Below are positions 5,379-5,420 of a DNA stretch of 5,420 nt, piece by piece. The stretch is from an uncultured Pirellula sp. (GTDB taxonomy: Bacteria > Planctomycetota > Planctomycetia > Pirellulales > Pirellulaceae), in NCBI GenBank assembly GCA_903837255.1, contig CAILTZ010000195.1, positions 1-5,420 of the forward strand, in the 5' to 3' direction. Position 1 is the stretch's first letter, and every line of letters begins with the position of its first letter. The translations under genes were made by a program, and so were the position numbers. The notes beneath the pieces are model-generated. The model was given only the letters and a program-made list of their open reading frames with translations, did not search any database and was not told where the DNA came from.

Positions 5379-5420
5379 ATGGATAGTTCCGACGGGGGCG
5401 AGTTGACTGGAGCAGTGATT
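5379..5420 (+). CDS. Start of a probable GxxExxY family protein (truncated by the window edge)
   Basis: Only 14 codons are visible, reading MDSSDGGELTGAVI, and the frame is open at the right edge. ELTGAVI resembles the segment that precedes GAAxEVHRxLGPG in GxxExxY family proteins (PDDEXK_3, PD-(D/E)XK nuclease-like, usually about 125 residues, function unproven). The CACAGAGA-type array just upstream is the context I associate with this family. The frame is also open further upstream through the array back to a TAA at 5319, but no ATG, GTG or TTG occurs there, so 5379 is the first possible start. The ribosome binding site is weak. With so few residues the assignment is tentative; any short gene starting here is the alternative. 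Confidence 0.45.
   Translation, partial: MDSSDGGELTGAVI

Noticed and set aside
1..5420. A new defence, mobile or RNA-based multi-gene system
   Set aside because: The three full-length or partial exporter genes and the large gene belong to recognisable families, no transposase, integrase, tRNA or reverse transcriptase is visible, and the only candidate nuclease-like gene is represented by 14 codons.

Overview
The window looks like chromosomal DNA of a planctomycete, probably from the Pirellulaceae group. The strongest sign is the 874-residue exported protein filling the second half. It combines bacterial Ig-like segments, Cys-His cytochrome-like motifs and the DUF1549/DUF1553 domain pair, an architecture concentrated in Planctomycetes and related phyla. 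Moderate GC, frequent CGATCG-type words and weak ribosome binding sites fit this, but no rRNA or other taxonomic marker is present.

Bases 1-2411 hold the end of a tightly packed plus-strand operon for a DevBCA-type ABC exporter, in the order permease (3' part only), ATPase, membrane fusion protein. Gaps between genes are 14-21 bases. The permease and ATPase would form a MacB/DevCA-like inner-membrane engine. The fusion protein, anchored by one N-terminal helix, would link it across the periplasm to a TolC-like outer-membrane channel that is not encoded here. The substrate cannot be read from the sequence; the cyanobacterial namesake exports heterocyst glycolipids.

Bases 2412-2589 are a leader region. 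It holds a stem-loop right after the exporter operon, a possible -10 box, two abutting 19-base repeats and a small hairpin over the purine-rich stretch before the next start. Bases 2590-5214 encode the large DUF1549/DUF1553 protein. Its signal peptide begins with five 15-base tandem repeats that encode a His/Arg-rich segment. A terminator-like hairpin with a T tract lies inside the coding sequence near its 3' end.

Bases 5215-5378 are non-coding and repeat-rich: a long-range inverted repeat, a 16-base tandem duplication and a three-unit CACAGAGA-type array. A new reading frame starts at 5379 and runs off the edge. Its 14 visible residues resemble the start of a GxxExxY (PD-(D/E)XK-like) family protein.

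The exporter and the large protein are probably separate transcription units that happen to be neighbours. I see no convincing new multi-gene system. The points most worth a second look are the repeat-built signal peptide, the intragenic terminator-like hairpin and the repeat-dense 3' region leading into the truncated gene.
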